Shown one piece after another: positions 26,429 through 35,833 of a DNA stretch of 64,000 nt. Numbering within the stretch: position 1 is the first letter of the stretch; the number at the start of each line of letters is the position of its first letter. The translations under genes were made by a program, and so were the position numbers. The stretch is from CAYNWT01 sp964485095 (GTDB lineage Bacteria; Planctomycetota; Planctomycetia; Planctomycetales; Planctomycetaceae): contig CAZAIB010000018.1 in NCBI GenBank assembly GCA_964485095.1, positions 1-64,000 on the forward strand, written 5' to 3'. The notes beneath the pieces were generated by a model. That model was not told where the DNA came from. It did no database searches and saw only the letters and a list, made by a program, of their open reading frames with translations.

Positions 26429-27349
26429 TTACCTGTCCAGCTTGCTACGGCGATCTCGCCAGGGCTGATTTACCGTTTTTAATTTTCGATCGTGGAACTG
26501 GGTGAGCACTTTCAGGAACTCAAGGTTGTCCCGGGCGACCAGATTTTCGCCGTTGTTGCGGACGTCGTACGTCTGTAGAACCACTTGTTCTTCCTTGACG
26601 TCCTTCTTCAGGCCAGCCCTGAGTGACTTCACAATCTTCTCTGCTGACTTCTTTTTGTCTTTGTCCTTTGCGCCAACGACAACCAGGTAATTGACCCCAT
26701 GGGCCTTCGTCATTTTCATTCCGTTCATCATCTTCACACCCTTGACGCTAGAGTCTGGTGAGATGAGAACGACCGATTTGACGTCCCGGCCTCGCGGCGT
26801 GCGAGCGGATGGAGGTCCATCGGGGTAATCTTTGCGAGCCCAATCCATCGCAGCGGCATTGATAGCGACAGCTCCAATGGCTCCGATGGCCACGAACCCC
26901 GTCTTCGCAATATTCAGTTCACCCGCATGGTGCTTTTCCATTAGGAAGACTTTTACGGCTTCCATGTCGTCACCAATCATCGCAAGGTAGTCGTTCGCCT
27001 TAAGCTTGTTCCCATCGTTCTTGCTCTTGGAACCCTTGACATCGTCAGTTGCGGCGCCGGGGCTATCTCCGTGCTTTCGCATGTCCAGAGTCAGAACCGC
27101 GTAGCCCGCCTTCTGCAGGCCGCCAGCAATCGCTTTCCACTTCTTGCGATTCCCACCTTCACCATGCATCAACACAAGGACAGGTGATTCCTTTCCATTT
27201 GCCGATTCCCAATAAGTCCCCACCAGGGCAACTCGTGTCGGCGTTGTCAGCGTAACGCCGGTCGCGGACTTTTCCTGGCCCTGGGCGACAGAACTGAACA
27301 CGAGTCCGCAGGCGAGCAGAGCGAGAAGATATGGCTTGGAAATCTGCAT
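26429..27349 (-). CDS. secreted alpha/beta-hydrolase-like protein lacking the nucleophile serine
   Basis: A 306-residue secreted protein. The signal peptide is MQISKPYLLALLACGLVFSS with cleavage near AQG. The core resembles dienelactone-hydrolase-type alpha/beta hydrolases: LVLMHGEGGNRKKWKAIAGG (oxyanion region), YAVLTLDMRKHGDSPG, and a nucleophile-elbow region that should read GxSxG but reads GAIGAVAINAAAM. The serine is therefore absent. A late SVVLISPDSS strand is followed by a Lys-rich stretch near residues 225-265. The ATG at 27349 is chosen because the signal peptide starts there; the longer frame adds 19 residues. It may be a non-catalytic binding protein; the function is unknown. Confidence 0.78.
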   Translation of the reverse strand: MQISKPYLLALLACGLVFSSVAQGQEKSATGVTLTTPTRVALVGTYWESANGKESPVLVLMHGEGGNRKKWKAIAGGLQKAGYAVLTLDMRKHGDSPGAATDDVKGSKSKNDGNKLKANDYLAMIGDDMEAVKVFLMEKHHAGELNIAKTGFVAIGAIGAVAINAAAMDWARKDYPDGPPSARTPRGRDVKSVVLISPDSSVKGVKMMNGMKMTKAHGVNYLVVVGAKDKDKKKSAEKIVKSLRAGLKKDVKEEQVVLQTYDVRNNGENLVARDNLEFLKVLTQFHDRKLKTVNQPWRDRRSKLDR

Positions 27350-27653
27350 GGGGCAATCTCGGAGAAACTCTTGGACGAACCGACTACTGAATGGCGCGGG
27401 AAACACAGCGAAACCGCCGGTTTCCCTTACTTTTAAGTCTACGAGCGATCCGGTATCCGGTCAATTAGTGTCTCGGCCAGAGCCCGTCGTTGGCCAATAG
27501 ACCGCATGAATAGTCGGATAACGCAAACCTGAACAGCGAATCGGCCCATGTGACACTTTTGGAACAGTGGGACACTTCACGCGTAAAACAGGTTAAGACA
27601 CGATGGCTACGGACGACTAACCCAGACACAACCACAACCTGCACCGGTGCCCA
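27350..27653. promoter_or_regulatory. divergent promoter region, hydrolase / ABC transporter
   Basis: This 304-base divergent gap has no open frame I would call. It holds two copies of GACACTT at 27552-27558 and 27571-27577, 19 bases apart start to start, within TGACACTTTTGGAACAGTGG and the bases just after it. The spacing is about two helical turns and would suit a dimeric regulator. It also contains CGGTATCCGGT at 27451-27461, identical to part of the tail of the stop-codon-linked repeat but without the hairpin. No clear -10/-35 pair stands out. Confidence 0.35.
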
Positions 27654-28538
27654 ATGGACCTACAGATACAAGCCCTCTCTAAGACTTACCCCAACGGCGT
27701 CCGAGCATTAGACAATGTGACGATGACAATTCCGACCGGAATGTATGGGCTGCTGGGACCCAATGGAGCCGGTAAGTCAACGCTCATGCGGACCATCGCG
27801 ACCCTGCAGGAAGCGGACGGCGGGTCCATCACGATGGGCGACATTGATGTCCTGAACCAGAAGCAGGAGGTTCGCAAAATTCTTGGATATCTGCCGCAGG
27901 AATTTGGCGTCTACCCAAAGACATCCGCGGTGGCGATGCTGGATCACATCGCCACCCTGAAAGGTGTGACCAAACGACGAGACCGCAAAGAACTGGTCGA
28001 TGCGATGCTGCAACGGGTCAACCTGTATCAGCACCGCCGCAAAGCGATCGCCAGTTTCTCTGGCGGAATGAAGCAGCGGTTCGGGATCGCTCAGGCACTG
28101 TTGTGCGACCCGCAACTGGTCATCGTTGATGAACCAACGGCTGGTCTGGATCCGGGGGAACGCAATCGGTTCTATAACCTGTTGGCAGAACTTGGTGAGA
28201 ACATCATTGTCATTCTCTCAACGCACATCGTGCAGGATGTCAAAGAGCTGTGCACGCAGATGGCCATCATCAATCTTGGCAAGCTGATGTTTGCCGGTTC
28301 GCCGGCCGACGCGGAAGCCGAACTCGCTGGCCGCATTTGGGAACGATCCGTCACGAAAAGCGAACTGCCAGAGTTCGAAGCAAACTTCGAAGTGATTTCC
28401 AAGAAGCTGGTTGCTGGCCGGCCCGTGATTCATGTGTTGAGCCAGTCCAGTCCCGGTGATTCTTTCGAAGCGGTGGCTCCAGACCTGGAAGACGTATTTT
28501 TCTCAAAGATCAAGAACGTAGAACCGATTCCGGCCTGA
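27654..28538 (+). CDS. ABC transporter ATP-binding protein
   Basis: A 294-residue ABC ATPase. It shows Walker A in GLLGPNGAGKSTLMRT (about 33-48), a Q-loop in YLPQEFGVYP, the signature SFSGGMKQRFGIAQ (about 138-151), Walker B VIVDEPTAGLDP (about 158-169) and the switch histidine in STHIV. It is the ATPase of the ABC-2-type system whose permease is encoded 62 bases downstream, fused to a peptidase. The C-terminal ~70 residues are an extra alpha/beta extension common in export ATPases. The transported substrate is unknown. Confidence 0.95.
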   Translation: MDLQIQALSKTYPNGVRALDNVTMTIPTGMYGLLGPNGAGKSTLMRTIATLQEADGGSITMGDIDVLNQKQEVRKILGYLPQEFGVYPKTSAVAMLDHIATLKGVTKRRDRKELVDAMLQRVNLYQHRRKAIASFSGGMKQRFGIAQALLCDPQLVIVDEPTAGLDPGERNRFYNLLAELGENIIVILSTHIVQDVKELCTQMAIINLGKLMFAGSPADAEAELAGRIWERSVTKSELPEFEANFEVISKKLVAGRPVIHVLSQSSPGDSFEAVAPDLEDVFFSKIKNVEPIPA

Positions 28539-28600
28539 CCCCGGACAGTCTGGTTCTTTCTTTCAACTGACGACACAGCCATTACCAGCGGACGCGCGAT

Positions 28601-31600
28601 ATGTTTTCAACGTTCTTCAAATTCGAAATCCGCTACTGGCTTCGCGGAATGATGGTTTATGTATTCCTGTTTGTCATCTCGGCGATGATGTTTGGAGCCG
28701 CTTCAGTCGACGAAATTCAGGTAGGTGGAGCGATCGGCAATACCAACCGCAACGCGCCTCACGTTGTGCAGATCTTCTATGTGTTCTCTTCGATCCTTGC
28801 CTGCCTCATGGTGACGGCTTTCGTCAACGGAGCCGCATCGCGCGACTTTGCGTATGACTCACATCAACTGATCTTCACCAAGCCCATGAGCAAACTGGGC
28901 TACCTGATGGGACGTTTCTGGGGTGCTGTGGCAGTTGCAGTTATTCCAATGCTGGGAGCTTCAGTCGGTGTAATTCTTGCGAAGTACATGCCTTGGGTGG
29001 ATGCCTCTAAATGGGGTCCGATTTCGTGGGGCGCCCATTTGTGGGGCATCCTGTGCTTTGCGATTCCCAACACGATTTTCGTGGGCTGCATTGTGTTTGC
29101 GATCGCCATTTGGACCCGCAGCACGATGGCTTCGTTCCTTGGTGTGCTGGGACTGCTTGTTGCCGTCGCAATTGCGAACGTGATGACAAGCGATCTCGAC
29201 AACGAAGTGCTGACCGCGATGCTGCATCCATTCGGCGCAAGCGCGTTTGGTCAAATGACGAAGTACCTATCAGTTGCTGACCAGAACACCAAGTACGTCA
29301 CGCTGGCAGGTCTGCTGCTGTGGAACCGCGTTCTGTGGCTGAGTGTTGGCTTGGTAGTTTTGGGGGTCTCCTGCTGGCGATTCTCATTCTCAGCCGAGCA
29401 TGGAGAACTCAGACGCTGGGTACATTCGACTTTGAGCGAAGTCAGAAGCATTGCTCCGGACAGCCGCGTCGCACAGGCGTTCTTATGGTTAATCACCCTG
29501 CCACTAGCTTTGCTGTCCGGCTACCGCCACGATCCCACTGAAGCCGCGCCATCAACGTTGGCGGCGGTTCCGAAAGTTCACCGAAGTTTCGGTATAGGGG
29601 CCGGCCTGACGCAGCTTGTTAGTCAGATCAAAGTCGACTTCGTCACAACGATAAAGAGTCCTGTGTTCATCATCGTGATTCTGTTCGGGATCATTGAGAC
29701 GTTCCTAAGCCTATCGATGAGTTCATCGGAAGGGTTTGGACTTGCTTCGTTGCCCGTGACCTACAAACAAATCAGCACAATTCGCACTTCGCTGTACTTG
29801 TACCTCGTTGTGTGCATCACGTTTTATGCGGGGACCGTTGTCTGGAAAGAACGTGACGCAAAGCTGGATGAGGTCTATGACGCGTTGCCGCATTCGACAT
29901 GGATTTCGTTTCTGGGCAAGCTGACGGCCATCATGTTGATTGTGTTTAGCGTCGTGTTTGTCGGCATGCTGTGCGGGATCGCTCATCAGCTAGCCAATGG
30001 GTATACGCGACTCCAACTGCCGCTTTACTTCCGTGAACTCTTCGTCCACGACGCCGTGCAGCTATTTTGCTTTGTCGTGTTGGCCATGTTGGTGCACGTG
30101 ATTTCGCCGAACAAATATGTCGGCTACTTTGGCTTCATCATTCTGGTCATCGCGAACACTTTCGCCTGGGGTGGTTTGGGTATTGAGACTGGACTCGTCA
30201 AGTACGGGCAGGTTCCCAACTACATCTATTCCGATATGTTTCGGTTCGCACCATTCAGTTTGGCTCTGCAGTGGTTTGGTACTTACTGGTTAATGTTTGC
30301 GTGTCTGTTGTGCACGGCTGCCATCATGTTGTGGGTGCGGGGACGAGAACGCGGATTCTTCAAACGAATTGCCATGGCGTGGCCTCGATGGACGGGTGGT
30401 TTGCGATTGGCCAGTCTGGCCTTCCTGCTTGGCTGGGCAGGAACCGGAGCGTGGGCGTACTACAACACGAAAGTCCTGAACTCGTACACCAACGACGATC
30501 AAGACACGGCGCTGCAGGTCAAGTACGAGAAAGAACACAAAGCTGACGAAACAAAACCGCAGCCGCGAGTTACCGAAGTCGTGTACCACATCGACATCTA
30601 TCCGGCTCGCCGTGCGATTTCGATGCGAGGCGATCAGGTACTCACTAACAAGAATGAGGTTCCCGTCGACACCATCTTCCTGGTTCTCACCGACGACTTT
30701 GACACCGAAGTGATGATTGATGGAGCCAAACTGTCGGACCACGATGAGGAACTGAACTACCAGACCTACACCTTGGATCCACCCATGGAACCTGGCGAAC
30801 AACGCAAGATGACGTTCACTATGAAGTACGAACCGGTCGGTTTTGAGAACGCAGTAAGCATTCCGCAGGTCGTCCAAAACGGAACCTTCTTCAATAACTC
30901 CATCGCTCCACAAATCGGATATCAGCCCGGCAACCAGATCACCGACCGCGAAGATCGCGAAGAAAACGGACTCGGCGAACCCATCATCGCGCTGCCTCTG
31001 GATCCGGACAACATCAAGGGACGGCGCAACACTTACATCAGCAACAACAGCGACTGGCTAAACGTTGAGACATTCATCAGCACATCCGACGACCAGATCG
31101 CCATCGCACCCGGTTCGCTTCAGGAACCGCCACGCAAAGAGAACGGGCGGGTTCACTACCACTACAAGGTCGATCACCCCTCGCTGAATTTTTATTCGTT
31201 CATTTCGGCTCGCTACGAAGTCCAGCGCACCGCATGGAACGACGTCGATGTTGAGGTCTATTACCACAAAGATCACAACTGGAACGTTGGCAAGATGGTG
31301 CGTTCGATCAAGAAGTCGCTTGAGTACTACACACAGCACTTTGGCCCGTATAAACACAAGCAAGCTCGCATCATTGAGTTCCCTCGCATCTCAACGTTCG
31401 CTCAGGCCTTCCCTGGAACCATGCCCTACTCCGAAGGCATTGGCTTCATCGCTGACATCAAAGACGTGGACGACATCGACATGGTCTACTACGTCGTCGC
31501 TCACGAAATGGCGCACCAGTGGTGGGCTCACCAGGTCATCGGTGCCAACATGCGTGGAGCAACGTTGCTGTCCGAGACAATGGCGCAGTACTCGGCGCTG

Positions 31601-32299
31601 ATGGTTATGGAGAAGGAATACGGCCGCGACATGATGCGGAAGTTCCTGCGGTACGAGATGAACAGTTACCTGGAAAATCGAGGCAACGAACGCCTTGACG
31701 AACGCCCGCTGTTGGAGTGCGAACCAAGCCAGGGCTATGTCCATTACCGCAAAGGCAGTGTTGTCATGTACTACGTGAAGGAACTCATCGGCGAAGACAA
31801 AGTCAACGCCGCGCTACGCAGCCTTGTCGATAAGTTTGCCTACGCGGGCCACCCCTACCCCACGTCAGTTGATTTGGTCGATGCGATCCGAGAACAGACT
31901 CCTGGGAAGTACCACGGCGTTCTACGCGATCTGTTCGAGAAAATCACGCTGTACGGAAACCGCACAACAGAAGCGACGTACGTGAAGCAGCCGGACGGCA
32001 AGTACGAAGTCACGATTGAGGTGGACTGTCACAAGTTCTACGCGAACTCAAAAGGCCTGGAGACCGAAGCTGAGTTGGACGAATGGATCGAAATCGGAGC
32101 ATTCGCTGAACCGCCGTCAGGTCGCCGCTACGGTAAAACGCTGCACCGCGAACTGGTGCACGTCACTAAGAAAAAGAACACCTTCAAATTCGTCGTGGAC
32201 AGCAAGCCCGACCGAGCCGGCATCGACCCGTTCTCGCTGCTGATTGACAGGGTTCCAGGCGACAACCTGAAACGCGTCCGGGAAGGTGCTGCCGATTAG
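28601..32299 (+). CDS. ABC-2 permease fused to M1-family aminopeptidase domain
   Basis: A 1232-residue membrane protein. Residues 1-640 contain about 12 membrane helices in two ABC-2 permease-like sets (about 15-265 and 340-615). A C-terminal ~590-residue M1 peptidase region follows with PGTMPYSEGIGF (substrate-site loop), the zinc motif H968-E969-M-A-H972 in VVAHEMAHQWW and the third ligand E992. The spacing from the second His to that Glu is 19 residues, one longer than in classic M1 enzymes but the same as I recall for other permease-peptidase fusions. It is encoded directly after its ATPase. A periplasmic peptidase tethered to an exporter would fit peptide processing or degradation during transport; this is inference. 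Confidence 0.9.
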   Translation: MFSTFFKFEIRYWLRGMMVYVFLFVISAMMFGAASVDEIQVGGAIGNTNRNAPHVVQIFYVFSSILACLMVTAFVNGAASRDFAYDSHQLIFTKPMSKLGYLMGRFWGAVAVAVIPMLGASVGVILAKYMPWVDASKWGPISWGAHLWGILCFAIPNTIFVGCIVFAIAIWTRSTMASFLGVLGLLVAVAIANVMTSDLDNEVLTAMLHPFGASAFGQMTKYLSVADQNTKYVTLAGLLLWNRVLWLSVGLVVLGVSCWRFSFSAEHGELRRWVHSTLSEVRSIAPDSRVAQAFLWLITLPLALLSGYRHDPTEAAPSTLAAVPKVHRSFGIGAGLTQLVSQIKVDFVTTIKSPVFIIVILFGIIETFLSLSMSSSEGFGLASLPVTYKQISTIRTSLYLYLVVCITFYAGTVVWKERDAKLDEVYDALPHSTWISFLGKLTAIMLIVFSVVFVGMLCGIAHQLANGYTRLQLPLYFRELFVHDAVQLFCFVVLAMLVHVISPNKYVGYFGFIILVIANTFAWGGLGIETGLVKYGQVPNYIYSDMFRFAPFSLALQWFGTYWLMFACLLCTAAIMLWVRGRERGFFKRIAMAWPRWTGGLRLASLAFLLGWAGTGAWAYYNTKVLNSYTNDDQDTALQVKYEKEHKADETKPQPRVTEVVYHIDIYPARRAISMRGDQVLTNKNEVPVDTIFLVLTDDFDTEVMIDGAKLSDHDEELNYQTYTLDPPMEPGEQRKMTFTMKYEPVGFENAVSIPQVVQNGTFFNNSIAPQIGYQPGNQITDREDREENGLGEPIIALPLDPDNIKGRRNTYISNNSDWLNVETFISTSDDQIAIAPGSLQEPPRKENGRVHYHYKVDHPSLNFYSFISARYEVQRTAWNDVDVEVYYHKDHNWNVGKMVRSIKKSLEYYTQHFGPYKHKQARIIEFPRISTFAQAFPGTMPYSEGIGFIADIKDVDDIDMVYYVVAHEMAHQWWAHQVIGANMRGATLLSETMAQYSALMVMEKEYGRDMMRKFLRYEMNSYLENRGNERLDERPLLECEPSQGYVHYRKGSVVMYYVKELIGEDKVNAALRSLVDKFAYAGHPYPTSVDLVDAIREQTPGKYHGVLRDLFEKITLYGNRTTEATYVKQPDGKYEVTIEVDCHKFYANSKGLETEAELDEWIEIGAFAEPPSGRRYGKTLHRELVHVTKKKNTFKFVVDSKPDRAGIDPFSLLIDRVPGDNLKRVREGAAD

Positions 32300-32444
32300 G
32301 TACGTGAGGTCAGGATTTTCGTTGGGAGATCGTCTAATTGGTGTTCTTTTGGTTCTGGCGTACCCCTCGTTTGGAGCATTTGCGTCTCTGTCCATGGCTG
32401 GGTAGATTCCTGCCTCACGAACCTTCACGGTCTTTGGTATTCAA

Positions 32445-34016
32445 ATGACGTCCGATTCAGCACCCCAGCGCGCTTTGATGAGCGTGACTGATAAGACGGG
32501 TATCGACAAATTCGCGGCAGGCCTGGTCGAACTTGGCTTTGAGATTGTTTCTACCGGCGGAACACGCAAATTCCTGGAAGACGCCGGTATTCCCGTCGTC
32601 GATATCTCAGCCTACACCGGTTTTCCGGAGGTCATGGACGGACGCCTGAAGACCCTGCACCCCAAAGTTCACGGGGCCCTGCTTGGGCGACCGGGAACCG
32701 ACGAAGCGGTCTTCGATGAACACGGAATTATCCCGTTCCAAATCGTCGCAGTGAATCTTTACGCGTTCGCAGCCACGATTGCGAAACCGGACGTCACGGT
32801 CGAACAGGCGATCGAACAAATCGACATCGGCGGCCCGAGCATGATTCGGTCGGCCGCGAAGAACCACGCGCACGTCGGCGTCGTGACCCGTCCTGAAGAC
32901 TATGACACAGTCCTTGCCGCTATGAAGGATGGTTCGTTTGACGCTGCGTTCCGACGCAAGCTGGCAGCAACCGCGTTCGAAACAACAGCGTCATATGACC
33001 GCGGCATCGCCAACTACATGGCGACCGTCACCAGCGACGACGAAGACACTACGTTCGCTCCGACATTCGCACCGGCGTTTTCAAAACGAGCCTCGCTACG
33101 ATACGGCGAGAACCCCCACCAGGCCGCCGCGTTTTACTGCGAACACGATGCTCCACCAGCATCGCTTGCCGGAGCAAAACAGCGCAACGGAAAAGATGTT
33201 TCGTACAACAACCTGTTGGACATCGATGCGGCGTACGTAATCTCTACTGAGTTCACCGAACCTGCGGCCGTGGTCATCAAGCACAACAATCCCTGCGGTT
33301 GCGCGATTGGTTCGACTCTGGCGGAAGCCACTGAAGCGGCGTTCCTTGGCGACCCGGTTAGTGCGTTCGGATCGATTGTTGGTTTGAACCGAGAAGTCGA
33401 TGCCGAAACGGCCGAACGGCTGTGGGCCGAAGGCCGCTTCGTTGAAGCCATTATCGCTCCGGCGTTTTCAGACGAGGCGTTCGAGATTCTCACCACAAAG
33501 CCGAAGTGGAAGAAGAATGTTCGTTTGATGGAATGCCCGCAACCAGAACCCGGACAGTCAACGCTCGACTACCGCCGCGTTTCCGGTGGGCTGTTGGTTC
33601 AACAACGCGACGATCAGGCTGACCCGGAAGACGAATGGAAAGTCGTCACCGAACGCCAGCCCACCGACGAGGAACTCCGCGACCTGCGCTTCGCGTGGCG
33701 AGTCTGTAAGTACGTTAAATCCAACGCGATCCTGTTCGCCAAAGAAGGCGCGGTTGTTGGCGTTGGAGCCGGACAGATGAGCCGTCTGGATTCCGCATTC
33801 ATTGCGGCTCACAAAGCTGGCGAACGCAGCAAGAACAGCGTTCTCGCATCAGACGCGTTCTTCCCATTCCGGGACGGTGTCGACGAAGCCGCGAAAGCCG
33901 GCATCACAGCCATCATCGAACCCGGCGGTTCGCGCCGCGACGACGAAGTTATCGCAGCCTGCAACGAACACAACATCGCGATGATCTTCACCGCCCGCCG
34001 CCACTTCCGCCACTAA
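32445..34016 (+). CDS. bifunctional AICAR transformylase / IMP cyclohydrolase
   Basis: A 523-residue PurH catalysing the last two steps of IMP synthesis. The N-terminal IMP cyclohydrolase domain (MGS-like, about 8-195) has VSTGGTRKFLEDAGIPV and DGRLKTLHPKVHG. The C-terminal AICAR transformylase domain (about 200-523) has LRYGENPHQ, KHNNPCG and the closing AGITAIIEPGGSRRDDEVI. The length is normal for the family. It starts with ATG 145 bases after the peptidase gene and has no purine neighbours in the window. Confidence 0.97.
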   Translation: MTSDSAPQRALMSVTDKTGIDKFAAGLVELGFEIVSTGGTRKFLEDAGIPVVDISAYTGFPEVMDGRLKTLHPKVHGALLGRPGTDEAVFDEHGIIPFQIVAVNLYAFAATIAKPDVTVEQAIEQIDIGGPSMIRSAAKNHAHVGVVTRPEDYDTVLAAMKDGSFDAAFRRKLAATAFETTASYDRGIANYMATVTSDDEDTTFAPTFAPAFSKRASLRYGENPHQAAAFYCEHDAPPASLAGAKQRNGKDVSYNNLLDIDAAYVISTEFTEPAAVVIKHNNPCGCAIGSTLAEATEAAFLGDPVSAFGSIVGLNREVDAETAERLWAEGRFVEAIIAPAFSDEAFEILTTKPKWKKNVRLMECPQPEPGQSTLDYRRVSGGLLVQQRDDQADPEDEWKVVTERQPTDEELRDLRFAWRVCKYVKSNAILFAKEGAVVGVGAGQMSRLDSAFIAAHKAGERSKNSVLASDAFFPFRDGVDEAAKAGITAIIEPGGSRRDDEVIAACNEHNIAMIFTARRHFRH

Positions 34017-34211
34017 GAGTCCGCCTGAGCATGACTCGTGGCGAGAGAATCTCTAAGGGGCGGGGCTTGCACGCGCATGCTGTTGCGCTTGTGAATGCCC
34101 AAAAAGTTTCGCCAATGACCCAAGAATGGATCGTCGTTGGCGAAATGCAAATGTCGGAACGAGCAGGGAGCGCGTTTGTCACAGGGCACGCACCAGGAAT
34201 TACCATTCACC

Positions 34212-35654
34212 TTGAAAAAAAGATGGATAAAACCTGGCCTTGTCGTTGCCGCAATGCTGATTGCGGGCCTGCTCTATTGGCGTTGGACATACGATCCGGA
34301 TGCTCCACAGTCTGACTGGGAACCATTGCTTGCCGGCGCGAATTCGCTTTCCGAAGCAAAATTGGAAACCGGACGAAACGTCCGAGTGACGAAGGACGAA
34401 CGGTCGCAACCATATTGGGAATGCGTCACTGCCTGCGATCCTGAGAATGCTGAAGTAATTCACACTGCTTCAATGGTTATGCGCCCGGATAGAAGAAACG
34501 CGATCGCTGTTTTTGTGTCCGAAGATGGCGGCGAGTCATGGACAGAGAGTGGATACTGGGAACCCGAGCCTGATCACCGACTAGGTGACCCAACACTCGC
34601 GGTGGGAGCGAACTCAGCGGCCTACCTGGTCTTTATGGACGTGGATGCTGCTGAACATCGCGTTGGAGATCTGGTGTTTCTCCAATGGTCGGTTAAGACT
34701 CGATTGTGGACGCAAAAGAATCGTCACCATGGATTTGTTGATCGTCCATGGCTGGCCGTTAATCGTCGGTCAGCGCAAGGCGACAGAATCTACTGTCTGG
34801 GACAACACCCGACGCCGGCAGACGTGCAATGGGATGAACCGATACTGTTTTCTTCGTTTGACGGTCTTCAAAGTTTGTCAATCGATCTGCCGCATACGGG
34901 TCGGCGAATGAAGAACTGCCGCCCCGCCAATCCACTTGTCCTGGATAACGGCGACCTGTTTGTTGCCTACATGGACCGGTACCTGAAAAAGAAGATCAAG
35001 ACGATACCGCGCCCCGTTATCTATACTGCGGTCGGTGACGGCGACTGCAATGAATTCGCAGCAATGGAGCCTGTGAACACTCGATGGTGGAGCGACACGA
35101 CTCAGTCTGGCATCGGGGGATGTTGGTTTCCCATGTTGGCAACCGACCGTTCGGAAACCTGTCCCGGAAGGATTTACTGTGTCTGGGATGACGGAGAAGC
35201 AGCCCGGAATCAGACCAGGGTTTTTCTTTCCTCCTCTGACAATCGCGGGAAGACCTGGTCCAGGCCGATCTCGCTAGGCGAACAGCCGCTCACGGAATCG
35301 ACCACCTTCATCACGACGCGGCCAGCAATCGCAGTAAATCGTGATGGAGTTGTTGCCGTGGTCTGGTATGACAGAAGAGGCTTGCCACCTGCAGAACTTG
35401 TTCCCAATGCCGAACAAGAAAACATCTTTAACTACCGGATCGAGGGGTGGAATGTGCGGGTTCGACTCTCTCTTGATGGGGGACTTACCTGGCAACCTTC
35501 CACTCAGCTAAATGCGTCGCCAGGCACGGGGGCTTTTTTCGTGGGGCACACCCTGGGTCTTTCGGCAGCCGCAGATGGGCGTTTCCATGCTACCTGGATA
35601 GACAACCGAACGGGTGAGAACGAGATCTGGCACACATCGTTTGCTCCAAACTAA
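34212..35654 (+). CDS. BNR/Asp-box (sialidase-like) repeat protein with N-terminal anchor
   Basis: A protein of about 480 residues. A short basic N terminus (KKRWIK) precedes one hydrophobic helix (GLVVAAMLIAGLLYW), likely an uncleaved anchor, and then a beta-propeller with three Asp-box motifs of the S-x-D-x-G-x-T/S-W type: SEDGGESW (about 102), SSDNRGKTW (about 345) and SLDGGLTW (about 420). Sialidase-type catalytic residues cannot be confirmed, so it may be a carbohydrate-binding or exo-alpha-glycosidase-like protein. The start is uncertain: no ATG fits, TTG at 34212 gives the compact Lys-rich anchor, and TTG at 34137 would add 25 Cys/Arg-rich residues. AGGA lies about 15 bases before 34212. 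Confidence 0.78.
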   Translation: MKKRWIKPGLVVAAMLIAGLLYWRWTYDPDAPQSDWEPLLAGANSLSEAKLETGRNVRVTKDERSQPYWECVTACDPENAEVIHTASMVMRPDRRNAIAVFVSEDGGESWTESGYWEPEPDHRLGDPTLAVGANSAAYLVFMDVDAAEHRVGDLVFLQWSVKTRLWTQKNRHHGFVDRPWLAVNRRSAQGDRIYCLGQHPTPADVQWDEPILFSSFDGLQSLSIDLPHTGRRMKNCRPANPLVLDNGDLFVAYMDRYLKKKIKTIPRPVIYTAVGDGDCNEFAAMEPVNTRWWSDTTQSGIGGCWFPMLATDRSETCPGRIYCVWDDGEAARNQTRVFLSSSDNRGKTWSRPISLGEQPLTESTTFITTRPAIAVNRDGVVAVVWYDRRGLPPAELVPNAEQENIFNYRIEGWNVRVRLSLDGGLTWQPSTQLNASPGTGAFFVGHTLGLSAAADGRFHATWIDNRTGENEIWHTSFAPN

Positions 35655-35833
35655 GCGGCTCTGAGTGGCTAAATGTGCGCAAAACGCGTGCTTACGCAAA
35701 TTGGTTAACCCTAACGCTCGGAATCGTCTTTATTGTGAAGGCTGTGTTCGAGCCCCAGGGCCAATTTCCCCTCCAACAAACGCGTCCAGTTATCCGACGC
35801 CGATAGAGTAGATCCTGAATTGTGAGGCCAAGT

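Noticed and set aside
27441..27461. Fourth copy of the stop-linked repeat (CGGTATCCGGT)
   Set aside because: It matches 11 bases of the tail but has no TTC hairpin, does not follow a stop codon and has an extra base just upstream, so it may be chance or a decayed copy.
34031..34315. 94-residue plus-strand frame before the BNR protein
   Set aside because: Its composition is unlike a folded protein, it has no ribosome site and it overlaps the N-terminal anchor of the BNR protein in another frame.
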